Notes: generated by a model not told the origin, from the letters alone. DNA of 64,000 nucleotides from Dichetophora obliterata (GCA_963920525.1 OY986437.1:196993511-197057510), one strand, 5' to 3'; counted from the first letter of the stretch, positions 9,945-20,999 are shown. Numbers and translations are program-made.

Positions 9945-10687
9945 TACACAATCGTTGTCTTTTTTAACCCACACACAGCGTGTCATAATTTTGCAATGTA
10001 AACAAAGAGCTGTCACAACATGTTTTGTTTTCTTGCCATTTCACGCGTTCTCATGGTGTTGTTTCTCTCACACACTGTCGCTAGTGCGCAAGTGCGCTGA
10101 ATAAAATTTCCCATAACAATTGCCCCTACTTTGCTGAATTGTGTCATTTTCCCCTTGTTGCTGCTTTGTTTTTATTCTGCCGTTCGCTTTTGAAATTGTT
10201 TAGAATGAGCATGGTAGAGGAAAGGCAAAGATAAATAGAGTGTTTTTTTCTTTGTTAGTTTTTGTGGAAGGCACAAGAGAAAAATATATTTTTCTTGCTA
10301 CTGCAACGTACTCTTTCTCGCCTTAAGCTTTTGAAAGCATAGTGTTTTATGAATGAATTGTTTTTTTTCACACTGCTATGCACGTTTGTGGGTCGTTAAA
10401 CGTTGACGATTGTTTTTGAAAACTCACGTTTTTTTCTAGCTGTTTCCGGTACGCACACAAACGATTTAGTCAAAGAGTGAAGGCGAGGCAAGATAACCTT
10501 GGTTATCTCACTTTCGGTTTTTGCTGCTGTGTGTGTATGTGTAGTTTTATGTTTGTATATTTGGCACCTTGAATTAAAAGAAGTTCGTCCTTGAGCGCAC
10601 AACTTGTTGCTGCCACTTACTGCTCTAGTTGTCCTTTTCTTGAATAATTTTTGTTCTTGACTGTTGACTTTCGCCTCTCATTGTTAG

Positions 10688-10805
10688 AAGCATTGACCTT
10701 AACTAAAGTTTGTCTGAAAGCCAGCCATCTACCACCCTCCCTGAAAGCTCGGTCACAGGCAAGGTTTTTTGTGTCAAGTCACAGGTTCAAGGCTACGCAT
10801 GGCAC
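10688..10805 (+). pseudogene. Possible decayed exon 6 copy
   Basis: The acceptor-like start TTGTTAG|AAGCATTGACC resembles w6 (TTTTTAG|AAGCAGTTGG). At 10770-10802, TTGTGTCAAGTCACAGG and what follows resemble the TTGTGTCCAGCACAGGG core of w2 and w3. The start-to-TGT distance is 84 nt, against 86-89 nt in intact exons, so it would be frame-shifted. The PVP codons and the donor are missing. This could also be chance similarity. Confidence 0.35.
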
Positions 10806-11044
10806 AAGTGGGCGGTTGGTGCTGTTGTGTTGTCAAGGTCAAATATATCTAGTATTTGTGTGTGTGTGTGTATTTTAAGCACACAGATGTCATGACAGGT
10901 CAACAAATGATGTGCTGATAACAACTTGTTGAATTTTTTGTAATACCGACCACTCAAGTTTTTGTACGAAAACTTTTTATTACTCAACGAAGTTCAAGTA
11001 TTTTCTTTGTTGAAAATTATTTAAAAAGGCGACTCTTAAGCTCT

Positions 11045-11063
11045 ACCAACATTCAGCTTATAA
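11045..11063 (+). promoter_or_regulatory. Dscam1: Candidate exon 6 selector upstream of w8
   Basis: ACCAACATTCAGCTTATAA, 24 nt before exon w8. This is close to the w5 version (CCAACATTCAG..TAT). Function is inferred from recurrence. Confidence 0.45.
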
Positions 11064-11087
11064 TTTGAATGAAAAAACTTATTTCAG

Positions 11088-11211
11088 AGCCCATTGGTTC
11101 CAAGGCACCCGCTTTTTCCGGAGAGGTACAAACTTTTTCGCATCGTGCTCCAATAAAAACCACTTTTGCGCTTATTTGTCAAGCACAAGCATTTCCAGTG
11201 CCAATTTTTCG
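11088..11211 (+). CDS. Dscam1: Dscam1 exon 6 variant w8
   Basis: 124 nt. Opens EPIGSKAPAFSGEVQTF, ends LICQAQAFPVPIF plus split Arg (CG|A). It is the first variant to have CQAQ in place of CPAQ, the form kept by w9-w17. Acceptor tttcag, donor GTAAAT. It is isolated: the next variant is 9.6 kb away. Confidence 0.94.
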
Positions 11212-11264
11212 GTAAATCAAAGTCACATTCAAGCTTTAAATGAAATAGTTAAAAATAAAAGGTT

Positions 11265-11930
11265 TTAGGTACAGTCAATGCTACTTTAAATGCTTAAATG
11301 GTATTTTAAATAAAAAAGCTTTCATACAATAGCGACCATATTCGGGTTTCTTATAAAATTAAAATTAAAGCTTGCGCGATACACTCTGTGCTTACATTAC
11401 TTAAAAAATGCGCTCTTGATAAAAAACAAAAAAGTTTTAGTTAAGTCAAAGTTGCTTTTAATGCTCGAATAATATTTTTAGGGATATGTATAATTATTTC
11501 AATTGTAAAGCTTTCGGATAACTTCAGGATGCACTTAGTGCTTGCATTGCATAAAATATAAGCTTTTGGATACAAAAGCAATGCTGTTACTGTTCAGTCA
11601 AAGTCACTTTTATTGCTCGAATAGTATTTTTTAATAAAAAAGGATTCATATGAATCGCGATCATTTTCAATGTTCATATGAAATTTAAAAAATTAAAGCT
11701 CTAGTTTACCTTTAGGACACGTATAGCGCTTACATTTTCACTTACAATACTAGCTTTTTGAAAAAATACAAGAGTGTTTCAGTTCAGTCAAATTCACTTT
11801 TAATGCTCAGATAATATTTTTACAAATAAAATTTTTAAAATTCAAGATCTCGGATCACTTCAGAACCGAATTTCGAAAAAAACAGCTTTTGGATAAACAC
11901 AAACGAGTTTCAGTTACTTTAAATCAAGGG
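11265..11930 (+). repeat. Degenerate ~190-bp tandem repeat (about 3.5 units)
   Basis: Each unit runs through AGTCAAAGTCACTTTTAATGC, TCGAATAATATTTTT, a block with AAAGCTTT and ATCGCGATCAT, ATTAAAGCT, GGACACACTCTGTGCTTACATT and AAGCTTTTGGATAAA. Units are clearly diverged. A further unit occurs at 13905-14075, beyond the element at 12117-13283, so the array was split by an insertion. Confidence 0.65.
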
Positions 11931-12116
11931 TATCCAAATCATATATACGTATTTTTATGTTTGTGGTTGTAAAGCTTTTGCTTCAAAAGTTTGCACTTGA
12001 AAAAAGCTCGGGTTCAACAACGAAACAAAAGCAACAAACATTTAGTAGCTGCCCAGACTTATTGCTGGTATGTTGCGGTTGCTTGCTGTTATTTTTTTTT
12101 GTATGCGCGATCTTTA

Positions 12117-13283
12117 ACTGTGCGTTTAGACCGCCTGAACGAACGAAAGAAACCTCGTTCGTTCGCTCGGTTTAAACACTTTGCCCGAACGAACAGTGTT
12201 CGCTATAAATTTATCGCGAACAATGTTTGCCCGGTGTAAACAGTAAATTAGGGCGAACGAACGAAGATTCCTTCGTTCGCTCTGATCGAACAAGCTTCGA
12301 TCTTTTTGGGCGAATCCGGTGTTGCGCTGTGTTTAAAGACAGAAACGTAGCAAAGAGGAGTAGCCTTAGAGAATAATTTATGAAAAGTACTAAAATATGT
12401 AGTAATTTAGTTTTATGTTTTTAAAAGTGTTCTGTTAACTTTCGCTGCAATATGATTGTGTTGTGTAAAGGGCCAAATGAAGTTTTTAAGCGGAAAACCC
12501 TATATTTTATTTATTTGATGCGACTGTTTATTTGAGGTCATTTTTTTTTTTTAAATAACTATATAACTTTTAATAAAAATTTTGAGTTTATGGATAGAAA
12601 ATATTATTAAATATATGGCAGGAGTCCGCAATAGAGCTCGTTCAAATAAAAAAAAATATATTTTAGGTTCTCCTGAAACTTTTTGAGTTTTTAATCGAAG
12701 ATTTTAGAAAAATGTGGATATTAACCAAAATGGTAGTTGAAAATTCGATTTGTGACTAAAAGCAATTCTTTAAAGTTAAAACATAAAAAGGATTTCTCTA
12801 AAATAAAAATCGAACGACTGAAAGTATCAATTGTATTTGCTTAATAAGTGTATACAATTTGGGAACAATTTTTATTTAATTGACTTAAAATTTACGAAAT
12901 TTATTGACACACGAAAAATGTGAAAACATTCAATTTTTGTTTGTCGAAAAACTTAAATGGGCCCTTAAGTTAAACACACGTCTTTTCTATAATAAATAAT
13001 ACGAGTAATATATTGTTATGGAGTGGCAAACCATTTGTTGTTGAGAAACGGAGTATAAGTTTTAGTACTAATATAAAAATAAGGAGTTATCAACCCTGCA
13101 TTTATTGATGTTCGGCCTAATGCACAAATTGCTGTTTACACCGCCTGAACGAACAAGATGGCGGCCAATGTTTGTTCGCGAATGATGTTCGTGCGGTCTA
13201 AACAGTACTCCGAACGAAGAATTTATTGCAATAAATTGTTCGCGATAAAATTTTCGTTCGTTCAGGCGGTCTAAACCCACAGT
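12117..13283. mobile_element. Non-autonomous DNA transposon with ~30-bp inverted ends
   Basis: The left end ACTGTG then (C/G)GTTTAGACCGCC, followed by TGAACGAACGAAA, is repeated inverted at the right end (TTTCGTTCGTTCAGGCGG, then TCTAAACC.ACAGT). The subterminal regions carry many more copies of CGAACGAACG and TTCGTTCG in both orientations, including inner inverted copies near 12234-12285 and 13137-13215. No transposase ORF. A target duplication could not be fixed (a flanking TA or TAA is possible). Confidence 0.7.
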
Positions 13284-13904
13284 AAGAGGTAAAAATTAAA
13301 CTCAACAAACTATCTTTGATTCATTACTTGTTGAGACTTCAAACTGTTAGGTTTTTGGTCTTTGGCTATAATTGTTTTGTGCTTAATGAAGATGTTTGAT
13401 GAAAAATTGGGAAGCGGAATTTTTATTTGCCGAAAATTTCTTTGGTGAGTCTGAATACCTACTGTGTCAAAACAAAGAAAAACGTATTAGAGAACAGTTG
13501 TTGAATTGAAATTTTGAAGAGTTATTTTTGGTATTTTTATTAGAGTTTTAGTCCTTAAAAAAATAATAAATTTACTTTATTACATTTTCTTTATGTCAAT
13601 TACTTTAATATATGCTTAAAACATTGAAAATAAAAAAATATTTTTTATAACATTTATCATTCAAAAGTCACTTCTGACTTGTATTTTTTGATTAAAAGAA
13701 AATAATTAACTACAACTTTTTGTGTTTAGTTTGTATATCTTTTTTTGTTAAGTGCATAATTTACGTAAGAACAAGATCATATTAAGAAGCGAGCAATCAC
13801 AACCTGCCTGCTTGAAGTCTAGATAGCTACTGAAAGCTTTTTCATTTTCGTGTCAACAAATGCGTGTGAAAGCTCTCCGCAGGTCTTTTGGGCACCCCTG
13901 CTTT

Positions 13905-14075
13905 AAATTCAGTTTTAAATAAAATGAGCTTTTATATAAATCGCCATCATTTGCTGGTTTGATATAGAATATTTAAAATTAAAGCTTTTGGTCAACTTCA
14001 GGACACACTCTGTGCTTCCTGAGTGTGCTTAAAGTGTAAGCTTTTGGATAAATAAAGCCCAGTTATATGTAATTG
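13905..14075 (+). repeat. Detached unit of the ~190-bp tandem repeat
   Basis: Shares ATTAAAGCTTTTGG, CTTCAGGACACACTCTGTGCTT and TAAGCTTTTGGATAAA with the units at 11265-11930. The insertion at 12117-13283 and flanking unique DNA lie between. Confidence 0.6.
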
Positions 14076-15102
14076 TAAAATTAAACATTTGCTAACTCAA
14101 AGCTTGTACGATAAACAAAAAGTTAAGTTAATACATTTAAAAGTTTAACGTTTAAGCTTTTAGTATTGTGTAGGGAAAATACAGTCAATAACCTAAACGA
14201 GTCAATAACCTAAACATGCATCACTTGACATTTTGATATTACCAAATTGTCAAGCTGATTAAGCATACTTACAACATTCCAAGGCACTTGAGTTACCAGC
14301 GTTTAGTCACCTATCTCAAGTTGCGCTTGAAGTGAACTAGTGATTCATGATTATATATTTTCCTTACCTTTCGTTCAGCAGAAATCATTATTAAATAAAC
14401 AGTCTTAAATTAACTACTGAACTGAAAAGTGTATTCTTTAAAGGGTTCAACAATTGCTTTTAAAAAGCATTGAGTAAGACATGAGCATTTAAATAAATCT
14501 AGGCTACATTTAGCTCGTATACTGAATAGTAAAGCTTAAGTAATGTGTTAGTTTCCCCCCAATAAAACTTTAATGTGCAACAAAAACACATTTGACACGT
14601 TCGAAAAGCTACTTAAAAAAGATTTTTTGGAAGATCAAAGCCAAACATAAAATTCACATACATATGTTTTTTCTCAACAAGTTCTTAAAACTAAAGCTAA
14701 ATGAAGCTTTGATTTTGCAAAACAAAATTTGAATCGAATTATTAAAAATACAATGATGAAAATTTTTTGAATAAGCTTTGCTTAGTTTTTAAAGGTTGAA
14801 CTTTATATAAGTCATCTGAAAAATAACCCTTAATTTCAGTCGTTAGAAAGAATTTTGATTTGAATAGTTGGTACATAACAGTTTGAGATGAGAATATTTT
14901 CTTGTTTCATACTTTTTAGAGCGTGCTTTTTAGCAGTCGGGTTTTAGTTTTTTGAACTAACTTTTTATTTAAATAATTTTGGTGATAAAATTTTTATATA
15001 ATCGAAAGTATTAACTACTTGTTATTTATTTGATGATCATTTTATAAACAAAAATGTTTATTGTATCACTTTAAAAATGTATTCAGTTCCTATAGAGGGC
15101 GC

Positions 15103-15126
15103 CATATTAAATTTAATATGACGTCA
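15103..15126. other. 18-bp perfect palindrome joined to a TGACGTCA site
   Basis: CATATTAAATTTAATATG at 15103-15120 is a perfect palindrome. It overlaps TGACGTCA at 15119-15126, the classic CREB/ATF-type binding site. Whether either is functional inside this intron cannot be told. Confidence 0.5.
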
Positions 15127-15795
15127 CATAGCCTATAACCAACGGATGATCAAGACGCTTTTAACGATACCTCATTTGTCAAATTATGATAAATAGTTTA
15201 GAAGTGAGAGTGGAACAGATGCACTTACAGACATACATACCGGTTAAACACATATACAGCTCATTTTGCTTTGCCGTGGTCAGTTTTTGAGGTCAGTTAA
15301 CCCATTTAAGCCCGAACCTAAACTACCAGGCAAAAAAAAAAAATTTGAAAATTGCTTCGCGGCAAGGCTCGACAGAACATGTAAATGACCAAATCCCGCA
15401 AAGCAAAACATAATGTATGTTGAAAAATGTCCAAAGTAGCATATGTGCTAAGCTGCAAGTTGATAGCATTTTCGGGCTCATCTAGGAAAAATTTTAAAAT
15501 GACTGCTAGTGTTCTTCAAGTGTCCTCGCTGATCTTGGGCTACTGAGTCCCAAGCCGTAGCAAAATATTTGAATTCTGTAGGTAGTGTCATCAATATTTT
15601 TGTGATAATCATGCTTTCATCTATTGATGCACCAACAGTCTTTACTTTATTTGCTAGGCCTGCAAGCACCGAAATGTGAAATGCAATATCTTGTGCCGAA
15701 TCATCCTTGTAAGCGTAAGACTGCTCCATTAACAAATGTAGCTTGTTCCACATTTCCTTTGACGTGGAGCAGTTGTGCAAATAAATTAACACCTT

Positions 15796-16722
15796 ATGGG
15801 CCCAAACCAGCTGCAACCAAAGCAAAGCTGGAAGTGTAACTTGGAAGTTTCTGACAGTTGTCACGATGAATTCGCAGCGTGTGTGTCGAAGTTAGGCCTT
15901 TTACACATGGAGCAATTGAAAAGAAATTCAACTGCAACAAAAGTTTCTAACCAATGTATTTATACCGAAGTCCTCATACGAAGCAACATGTGTACAATAA
16001 GTTGGCAACATGTTTGCGACTAGTTCAATGCAACATAGCTTGCTGAAATTTTAATCAGTGATTTTGTGTTGCATATTCAGCCCAATTATGAAACTTTTCT
16101 CCCTTGGATTCGGAAGTTTTAATTTTTAAGATAGCAGATAAAGACATCACATTTTTCTTTTTGCACTCATGAGTATTGATGGTTGATGAACAAATTTGCA
16201 TTAAAAATTTCCAAAATGTTCTTGAACTTTATGTTAAAAATGAAAACTCCTTTTTCCGATTTTCCGGGAGAAAATATGCATGATTGGGTTGATTGTGTTT
16301 TGTTTGATATCAGTTTGCTGCCGTTCTTTTGTATGGATGCGCCTAAATTCTATTTTGACGTTGAGTTCTTCGCGTGCAAAAATATGAAAAAACATATTTA
16401 ATTTTTTGTTTCTATTTAACATAGCTTCAACTAAAAAGTATTTGTGTTATGAATTTTTCAGTTTCATTACTTTTCAATTGCTTCATGTGTAAAAGGCCTT
16501 ACGCAACGCATTGACGGTTGCAACTCAGGTTGCAGCAAAATTAAAATCGTTTAATATTTTGGTCGCAGTTGCTGTTTTTTGCTGCGTTGTTGCTGCGTTG
16601 CAGTGTGTATGGCAAAACGGATTGCTGCAACTATTGCAGCGTGTGTGTTAGACGCATTAAAAATACGTAATCTGGTTGCATTTCCACTAAAGTTTTGGTT
16701 GCAGTGTGTATGGGCCGCATTA
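15796..16722. mobile_element. Inverted-repeat element inserted in the copia-like gag
   Basis: The two ends are similar and inverted: + GGGCCCAAACCAGCTGCAAC at the left, and minus-strand CGGCCCATACACACTGCAAC at the right, each followed by CAAA. This outer element splits the gag frame and itself contains a second element. It carries no ORF of its own. Confidence 0.55.
15891..16502. mobile_element. Nested MITE-like element, ~610 bp
   Basis: The left end GTTAGGCCTTTTACACATG is matched by CATGTGTAAAAGGCCTTAC at the right end. Complementarity continues through AGCAATTGAAAAG, giving about 30 bp of near-perfect inverted ends. It lies inside the element at 15796-16722, so three insertions are stacked here. 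Confidence 0.7.
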
Positions 16723-17129
16723 GATCCACAATAACTTACGATGACCCTCAGCGCCTTTGCGTTATTCTTGACCCAATTTGTGGTTTGCTCATTTTTATGT
16801 ACGAATCCCTCAATGTAGCCATACATAAATGCTGCCAACAAATTGACGTGCACCTGGAACTTCCACAGTGGCCACTGTGATGCGTCGGTAAATTTCTTAA
16901 CAATCAACTGTTCTTCTTTCATATTCTTTGCGTTGCTGGGCCTATAACCTGCTAAATATTAGAAAGATTTTATTAGTTAAATTAATATGAAAAAAGAACC
17001 TTTAGAAGCATGCTAGAAAAATTTAAGAAAAATAAAATCGAATAAAAATGAACGACAGAATAAAAAACGTGCCAAAATGCTACCAAGTGGACAATAGAGC
17101 AGTATAATAACATGTTTAGATAGACTTCA

Positions 17130-17872
17130 TTTAACATGTTAAACAAAACAGCTTGTTCATTTAACTCAGCCGTTCACATTATCCGAACTAGTTTCAAATT
17201 GACAGTTTTGTTTGTTTACATTTTGGAATAAATAAAAAAAAAAAAAAATTTAAAAAGACGAAATGGTTATTTTAAGTGGTATTTAAAGTTTATTAATTGC
17301 TTTGCAATGCAATTTTGCAAAAATCATATAAATGTTTTCGCATGACATAAAAAAAACCTAAAAAACGAAAACTTGTTTGAAGAGGTTACAAAATGCAAAA
17401 AACAACACATGCTGATTGTAGCCACAGCCAGACTTGTATATTTTGTGTTTGCTCAATATTTCGTGCACCTTTTCGTAGTGTACCCAATCGGGTGGAGTAC
17501 ATCCGGTTGCTTCAAATTTATCCTTTCTTTTCTTGTAATTAGATTTAAATTAATTCATAGAAATAGGTTGCAGACATCTGACAGCCGTAGCTCTGCAACT
17601 GCTGGGGTCATTTCTTTAAAAACGTGACCATTCCTTTTTTGGCCACGAATTTCATCAATATATTATCCCCATATTTGCACAGTTTGCTCATATGGAAGAG
17701 TCACAATGATTAAACATGTTTCAGTTCCAACAACAATTTTACGCATTTAACTTCATCGAAACTTCATTTGAGAACTTGCTTTTTTATTTATCTTCATTAA
17801 CTCGATTTAACATAATTTCGTGCTCAATGTGAACGTACTATAACCTAGTTAACTAGTTTTGTTGAATCATAA
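17130..17872. mobile_element. Possible MITE-like element with imperfect inverted ends
   Basis: AACAAAACAGCTTGTT and CGTTCACATT on the left (17141-17180) have inverted counterparts AATGTGAACG and AACTAGTTTTGTT on the right (17828-17863). The match is patchy and the ends are uncertain. The 84-codon ORF inside has no recognisable domain. Confidence 0.35.
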
Positions 17873-18994
17873 CACTGTGCGCTTTTTTGTATCTTTTTAT
17901 TCTGTATTTAATAATTTAAACGTTTTTCACTTAATTTTGGTATAAGGAATCTCGTGGCAACATTTTTTTTACCATTTTACCGAACATTTTAGAACAACAT
18001 TTTTTTAAGATAATATATCAAAAATTACTCAAGATATGCATGTTGATAACTCTTGAACCATTAGGATTTTCATTTTTGTTTCTTTGGCAAAGTTCTTTTT
18101 ATATTTCTGGCCAACAACTTTGCTGAATAAATGAATGTGAAAAAATCGCTTCCAGTGGGTCTTATTGAGTGTTTCTTACAAAAAGTCAAACGAAAAAATT
18201 CGAACAACATTGCGTATGAGTAACATTATTTGCTTTAAAGCGTTGAATTATACAAGACATATGTCGCTTATTAAATGTTTAAAGCAGTGATGGGCACACA
18301 CATATTATCATATTCTTTGCTTGTGTGTGAAGCAGAAAAAAAACGAAGAGCAACTTGGCGTTCGTCAGTTTTAAGCTGGAAGTTCTTTGACGCAGATGTG
18401 TTTTGCGTCCGTCTACTCGGTGGCTCAGTTTCATATAGTATGTGAAAGCTACTTGGTAGCTAGCCCACCTTCATCAACCATAAATTGTAAAAAAAATGTC
18501 GCTCTCATCTCTTAAACTTTTGAAGTTCGTTCATACACTATTAGCTTAGTAAAGTTTTCGTAGCAAGAGAAGAAATGTCTTTTCAAAGAAAACATATTGT
18601 TGCGACTCATAATGCGATAACAAATCATGCATTGCAAGTCGCCATCGTTGTTTTCTATAAAACAAAAATCATTTTCCCATTCTTCAGGCATAATTTTTAT
18701 CTGTGCATTTGTAAATTTGCGCAGCCAGACCTAACTACAACAAGTGCTCAACATCTACTGACTTGATTTGCTTAGCAACAATTAAAATGAACCAACCCAG
18801 CGGGTAAAAGTAGCGCTGAAACACTAATGATGATGCGCTGTTTTTTAAGCAAGCGGCGCATCTTTTTTGATGAAGCTTACTTTCCTTTTTTGTTCTACGT
18901 GTCCGCAAAAGTAGGCGCATTTTTAATGCATCTTTGGTAAGCTTTGGGATGCAGTTAAATTCGAAAACAACATTAAAGTTAAATAAAAAAATTG

Positions 18995-19062
18995 CTTTGC
19001 ATAGCCTGGGATTGAACTCGGATTGCGTAGCTTAGAGTCAAACGTCTTAACACTGTGCTATT
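18995..19062 (-). repeat. tRNA-like sequence (SINE or tRNA relic)
   Basis: On the minus strand a box A-like TAGCACAGTGTTAAG (about 19046-19060) and a box B-like GAGTTCAATCC (19009-19019) are spaced as in a tRNA gene. The arms do not pair as an intact tRNA would. It sits inside the 2.6 kb element. Confidence 0.5.
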
Positions 19063-19388
19063 TTCTTGCTTGATTCTGTATGAAAAAAAAGGTAGATAAA
19101 AATATGCGCTCAACAACTCTGAAGTCTGAAGAGCGCGTCCTTAAAGCGTACCAAACCTGCGCATAAAATGCGGTGCTTCTACAAGCGCTTTTTATTTTTC
19201 GCTGGGAACAGCCGAACGCACACGATTGAAAGCCACACGAAGAAGCTTATAGTGTACATGTGTCGACGTCGCTCAAGCAGCATTTTGTTTCCAAACATGC
19301 GTGTTTGGGAAATTAAAATGTGCCCGACACTGGGCACATTTCAAATGATTTTTCGTTATATATTTGTTCAACAAAGTTGTTGGCAAGA

Positions 19389-20265
19389 CCCTGCAGTGTA
19401 ACCAACTAGTTTAAAACCAGTCTGCATACTAGTTGAAAACTGAGTAGTACTAGTTGAAGATAGTGTTTTTTTATATACCCAACTGGTATTTTTAACATGG
19501 CGATGTCATAGGAAATATCAATTTTCCTATTCTGAACAGATGAAAACTAGTTTATAATATATATAGTTATAGTTAGTTAAATTCTGGTTTGTTGTGAATA
19601 ATTGTAAACAAATTATATATTGCCAAGAAAAGCAACACATTATATGATAATTTAAGTCAATTTAACTTCAACGAATGCTCAAATAGCAATTTTAGTGAGC
19701 TAAGGTTTAATTTGACTAAAGTTTAAACTCGTACTGAAAAACTGTCCCCAAGGCAGATAAATTGTCTCCACCATCAATCGGGACTATATCTGGCAAATTC
19801 ACAAAGGTCTGCGTTGCTTACAAAAAGTTAGTCTAGCGAATCTTTGTTGCACTAAAAATAGATGAGCGCTCGAAGATGTGTGGGCGTTATCCATATGTTG
19901 TCAGGATTTGTTCATAATATAATAATTACTTTGGAATCAAAAACTTTCAGTAATAAATATGGTTCGCCATATTACTACGGTTGTGACGGACGCAAGGACT
20001 ATTGGTGGATTGAGTATTTTCAAAAATTTAAAGTATTCGAAAAACTAGCTAGCTCCAACTGGCTGTGGAACTGGTTGATTTTAACAATAGGTAATATAGT
20101 TTGATTTTGGCTAGTTTTACAACTGGTTTATTGTGACTTGTCACAAAATAGTTGGATTTGAACTATTTTTGCAACTAGTAAATCGTGACAAAATATAAAC
20201 TAGTTTGTTTTAATTAGTATAAAGACTAATAATTTTTTACTGCTGATTGGTCTTACACTGCAGGG
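19389..20265. mobile_element. Inner element with CCCTGCAGTGTAA inverted ends
   Basis: CCCTGCAGTGTAA at 19389-19401 is matched exactly by TTACACTGCAGGG at 20253-20265. The interior is rich in AACTAGTT and AACTGGTT-type palindromic words. It is nested inside the 2.6 kb element and carries no coding sequence I recognise. Confidence 0.6.
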
Positions 20266-20839
20266 GAATCATAGGAAGAAGTTTGCTGAAAAAACCAAAA
20301 TGAAAATCCTAATGGTTCAAGAGTTCTCAACATGCAAATAAGTGCATATCTGGACTAATTAAAAAAAAATTTGCGCTCTGTAAAGTGGCAAAAAGTTTTC
20401 GGTAAAATGGCAAAACGGATGCTACCACGAGATTCCTCATATGTAAATTAAGTGAAAAAGTAGAAATTATTAAATACAGATATTCGTGCCGCACAGTGTA
20501 ATTAATGGTACAAAATATCATATGCACAATGGTTACGAAATGTATAGAACGAAACATTGAGTTTGTAAAGCCTTTACGTAGAGTTTTCCAAATGAATTTA
20601 TCTAAACTTTCTTTAAAGAGTTTTCAAAATAGTTGGTGAAACAACTCAAACAGTTCTTCATACTTCTAAAATATTTCGATAAATTTTTACTGAATGTCTT
20701 TTAAAAGCTATTTCACTGTTAAATATAGTTTTATTCTGTAATTTTTGGAGCAACCTACCAACGGTTCAAAATGATGAGTAAACTTTATTGAACTTTTGCA
20801 GATTCTATAAATTTTCTTTATTTTATTCATTGCATATAG

Positions 20840-20963
20840 AACCCGTGGGTGCAAAAGCGCCAACATTTTCCTCCGACTCAAAAGGTAGCATTTTTGTGCG
20901 TACAATTAATTCTAGTTTTGCGCTGCTCTGTCAAGCTCAGGCGTTTCCGGTACCACTTATAAG
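20840..20963 (+). CDS. Dscam1: Dscam1 exon 6 variant w9
   Basis: 124 nt. Opens EPVGAKAPTFSSDSKGS, ends LLCQAQAFPVPLI plus split Arg. First of a tight run of nine (w9-w17) packed into 2 kb. Acceptor atatag without a long pyrimidine tract; donor GTAATA. The PVPLIR ending is shared with w10, w13, w14, w16 and w17. Confidence 0.94.
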
Positions 20964-20999
20964 GTAATAACAGTAAAATTTAGTAAGATTTTCAAACCT

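Larger units (their letters stand above)
9621..11087. other. Dscam1: Intron w7-w8 (1.47 kb)
   Basis: Contains a (CA)n microsatellite at 9904-9941, a less AT-rich stretch at 10100-10900 with no convincing gene, and a possible decayed exon 6 copy at 10688-10805. Confidence 0.6.
15478..16975 (-). mobile_element. Copia-like retrotransposon 5' fragment (primer-binding site and gag), interrupted
   Basis: The minus strand starts with a primer-binding site-like GGTTATAGGCCCAG (near 16940-16953), close to the one I remember for Drosophila copia. After it comes a gag start encoding MKEEQLIVKKFTDASQWPLW and, further on, WVKNNAKALRVIVSYCGS. The frame resumes near 15795 with KVLIYLHNCSTSKEMWNKL and runs to about 15480. 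The two halves read as consecutive parts of the UBN2/copia gag family, separated by the insertion at about 15796-16722. No pol was seen. Confidence 0.75.
17873..20498. mobile_element. 2.6 kb element with ~220-bp inverted ends
   Basis: The left arm (17873-18110) and right arm (20270-20498, reversed) share CACTGTGCG, TGTATTTAATAATTT, TTTTTCACTTAATTT, AGGAATCTCGTGG, CCATTTTACCGAA, GATATGCA and TTGAACCATTAGGATTTTCA in the same order. The interior has no transposase ORF but includes a tRNA-like piece and another inverted-repeat element. This is a long-inverted-repeat DNA transposon of unknown family. Confidence 0.65.
11212..20839. other. Dscam1: 9.6 kb gap in the exon 6 cluster, filled with repeats
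   Basis: No exon 6-like sequence was found. In order it holds a ~190-bp tandem repeat, a 1.17 kb inverted-repeat element, another tandem unit, a palindrome near 15103, a copia-like gag fragment broken by nested elements, a MITE-like element and a 2.6 kb element with long inverted ends. The parts not listed separately (14080-15470, 20500-20830) are AT-rich and show nothing I can name. Confidence 0.65.

Noticed and set aside
9832..10104. 90-codon ORF with poly-Thr-His
   Set aside because: Driven by the CA microsatellite.
16183..16922. Small ORFs at the copia-like site as separate genes
   Set aside because: They are the start of an interrupted gag and inverted-repeat element sequence.
19862..20104. 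80-codon ORF with many aromatic residues
   Set aside because: Lies inside a nested inverted-repeat element; no recognisable domain and no support for expression.
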